Part shown: in pieces, positions 63,896-64,000 of the stretch | Position numbering within the stretch: position 1 is the first letter of the stretch | Layout of the letters: each line of letters begins with the position of its first letter | The notes under the pieces: generated by a model | The model's database searches: none | What the model was told of the DNA's origin: nothing | The model's input: only the letters and a program-made list of their open reading frames with translations | DNA from: Paenisporosarcina sp. OV554 | Lineage (GTDB): Bacteria; Bacillota; Bacilli; Bacillales_A; Planococcaceae | Length of the DNA: 64,000 bases | Assembly: GCF_003058165.1 (NCBI RefSeq) | Contig: NZ_QBUC01000011.1 | Location: 50,207-114,206, forward strand | Direction: 5' to 3' | Made by a program: the position numbers and the translations under genes

Positions 63896-63956
63896 AATTG
63901 AGTGTTTGTTCACTCAAAACTGGATAAACGGGCCATTGAAAGCCATTCAAAATTGT

Positions 63957-64000
63957 GGTTAAGTCCTCGATCGATTAGTATTCGTCAGCTGCACACGTCG
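63957..64000 (-). rRNA. rrl: 23S ribosomal RNA, 3' end (partial)
   Basis: Reading minus, GCTGACGAATACTAATCGAT then CGAGGACTTAACC is the conserved 23S 3' terminus. The gene runs off the window edge. Confidence 0.92.

Overview
The window looks like a chromosomal segment of a low-GC, endospore-forming Firmicute, most likely Planococcaceae or a close Bacillaceae relative. Evidence: AGGAGG-type ribosome sites, a gerA-type germinant-receptor operon, an Sda-like sporulation checkpoint peptide, yqhG/yqhH, amj, an MhqR regulon, a SipW/camelysin operon, and the start of a 23S-5S rRNA operon at the right edge. The genus is inferred, not proven.

Layout. 0-6 kb: a GDPD lipoprotein, a TetR regulator divergent from a membrane protein, a decayed sodium symporter copy, yqhG and yqhH. 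6.2-9.6 kb: a cupin gene flanked by duplicated noncoding repeats, then an SSS permease with its DUF3311 partner. 9.8-13.9 kb: a compact quinone/electrophile detoxification cluster (DoxX, MhqD-type hydrolase, flavin reductase, FMN reductase, ring-cleaving dioxygenase, MhqR) with two visible MhqR-type operators. 14-22 kb: a CoiA-like zinc protein, a small transporter, a recombined isochorismatase/GNAT scar, a PhoP-box-preceded alkaline phosphatase, a DUF4352 lipoprotein, a DUF7662-GNAT fusion, a LysR regulator and a 46-residue Sda-like gene.

22.6-48.7 kb is the most distinctive part. Three paralogous helix-turn-helix/TPR regulators of the RNPP type (PlcR/NprR-like layout) each point away from a gene for a secreted subtilase or an I9 propeptide-like protein. 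A BsuPI-type proteinase inhibitor, a thermolysin-like M4 protease and a DUF4047-sipW-camelysin operon lie among them. A short G-rich motif around TTGGGGTT recurs in their intergenic regions. Amj and the gerA operon sit within this part.

49-62.7 kb: a HupE/UreJ protein, a large secreted metallophosphoesterase with a broken dockerin tail, a PdaC-type deacetylase next to sigV-rsiV (a likely lysozyme/envelope-stress module), and a bacillopeptidase F-like protease. 63.2-64 kb: truncated 5S copies in tandem, an intact 5S gene and the 3' end of 23S, all on the minus strand.

Noncoding DNA is rich in repeats: several 21-bp-period arrays, and a modular interspersed element whose modules recur near 1.0, 14.0, 29.2 and 40.7 kb. 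Several gene remnants (symporter, isochorismatase, PD-(D/E)XK, dockerin, transposase) suggest past rearrangement.
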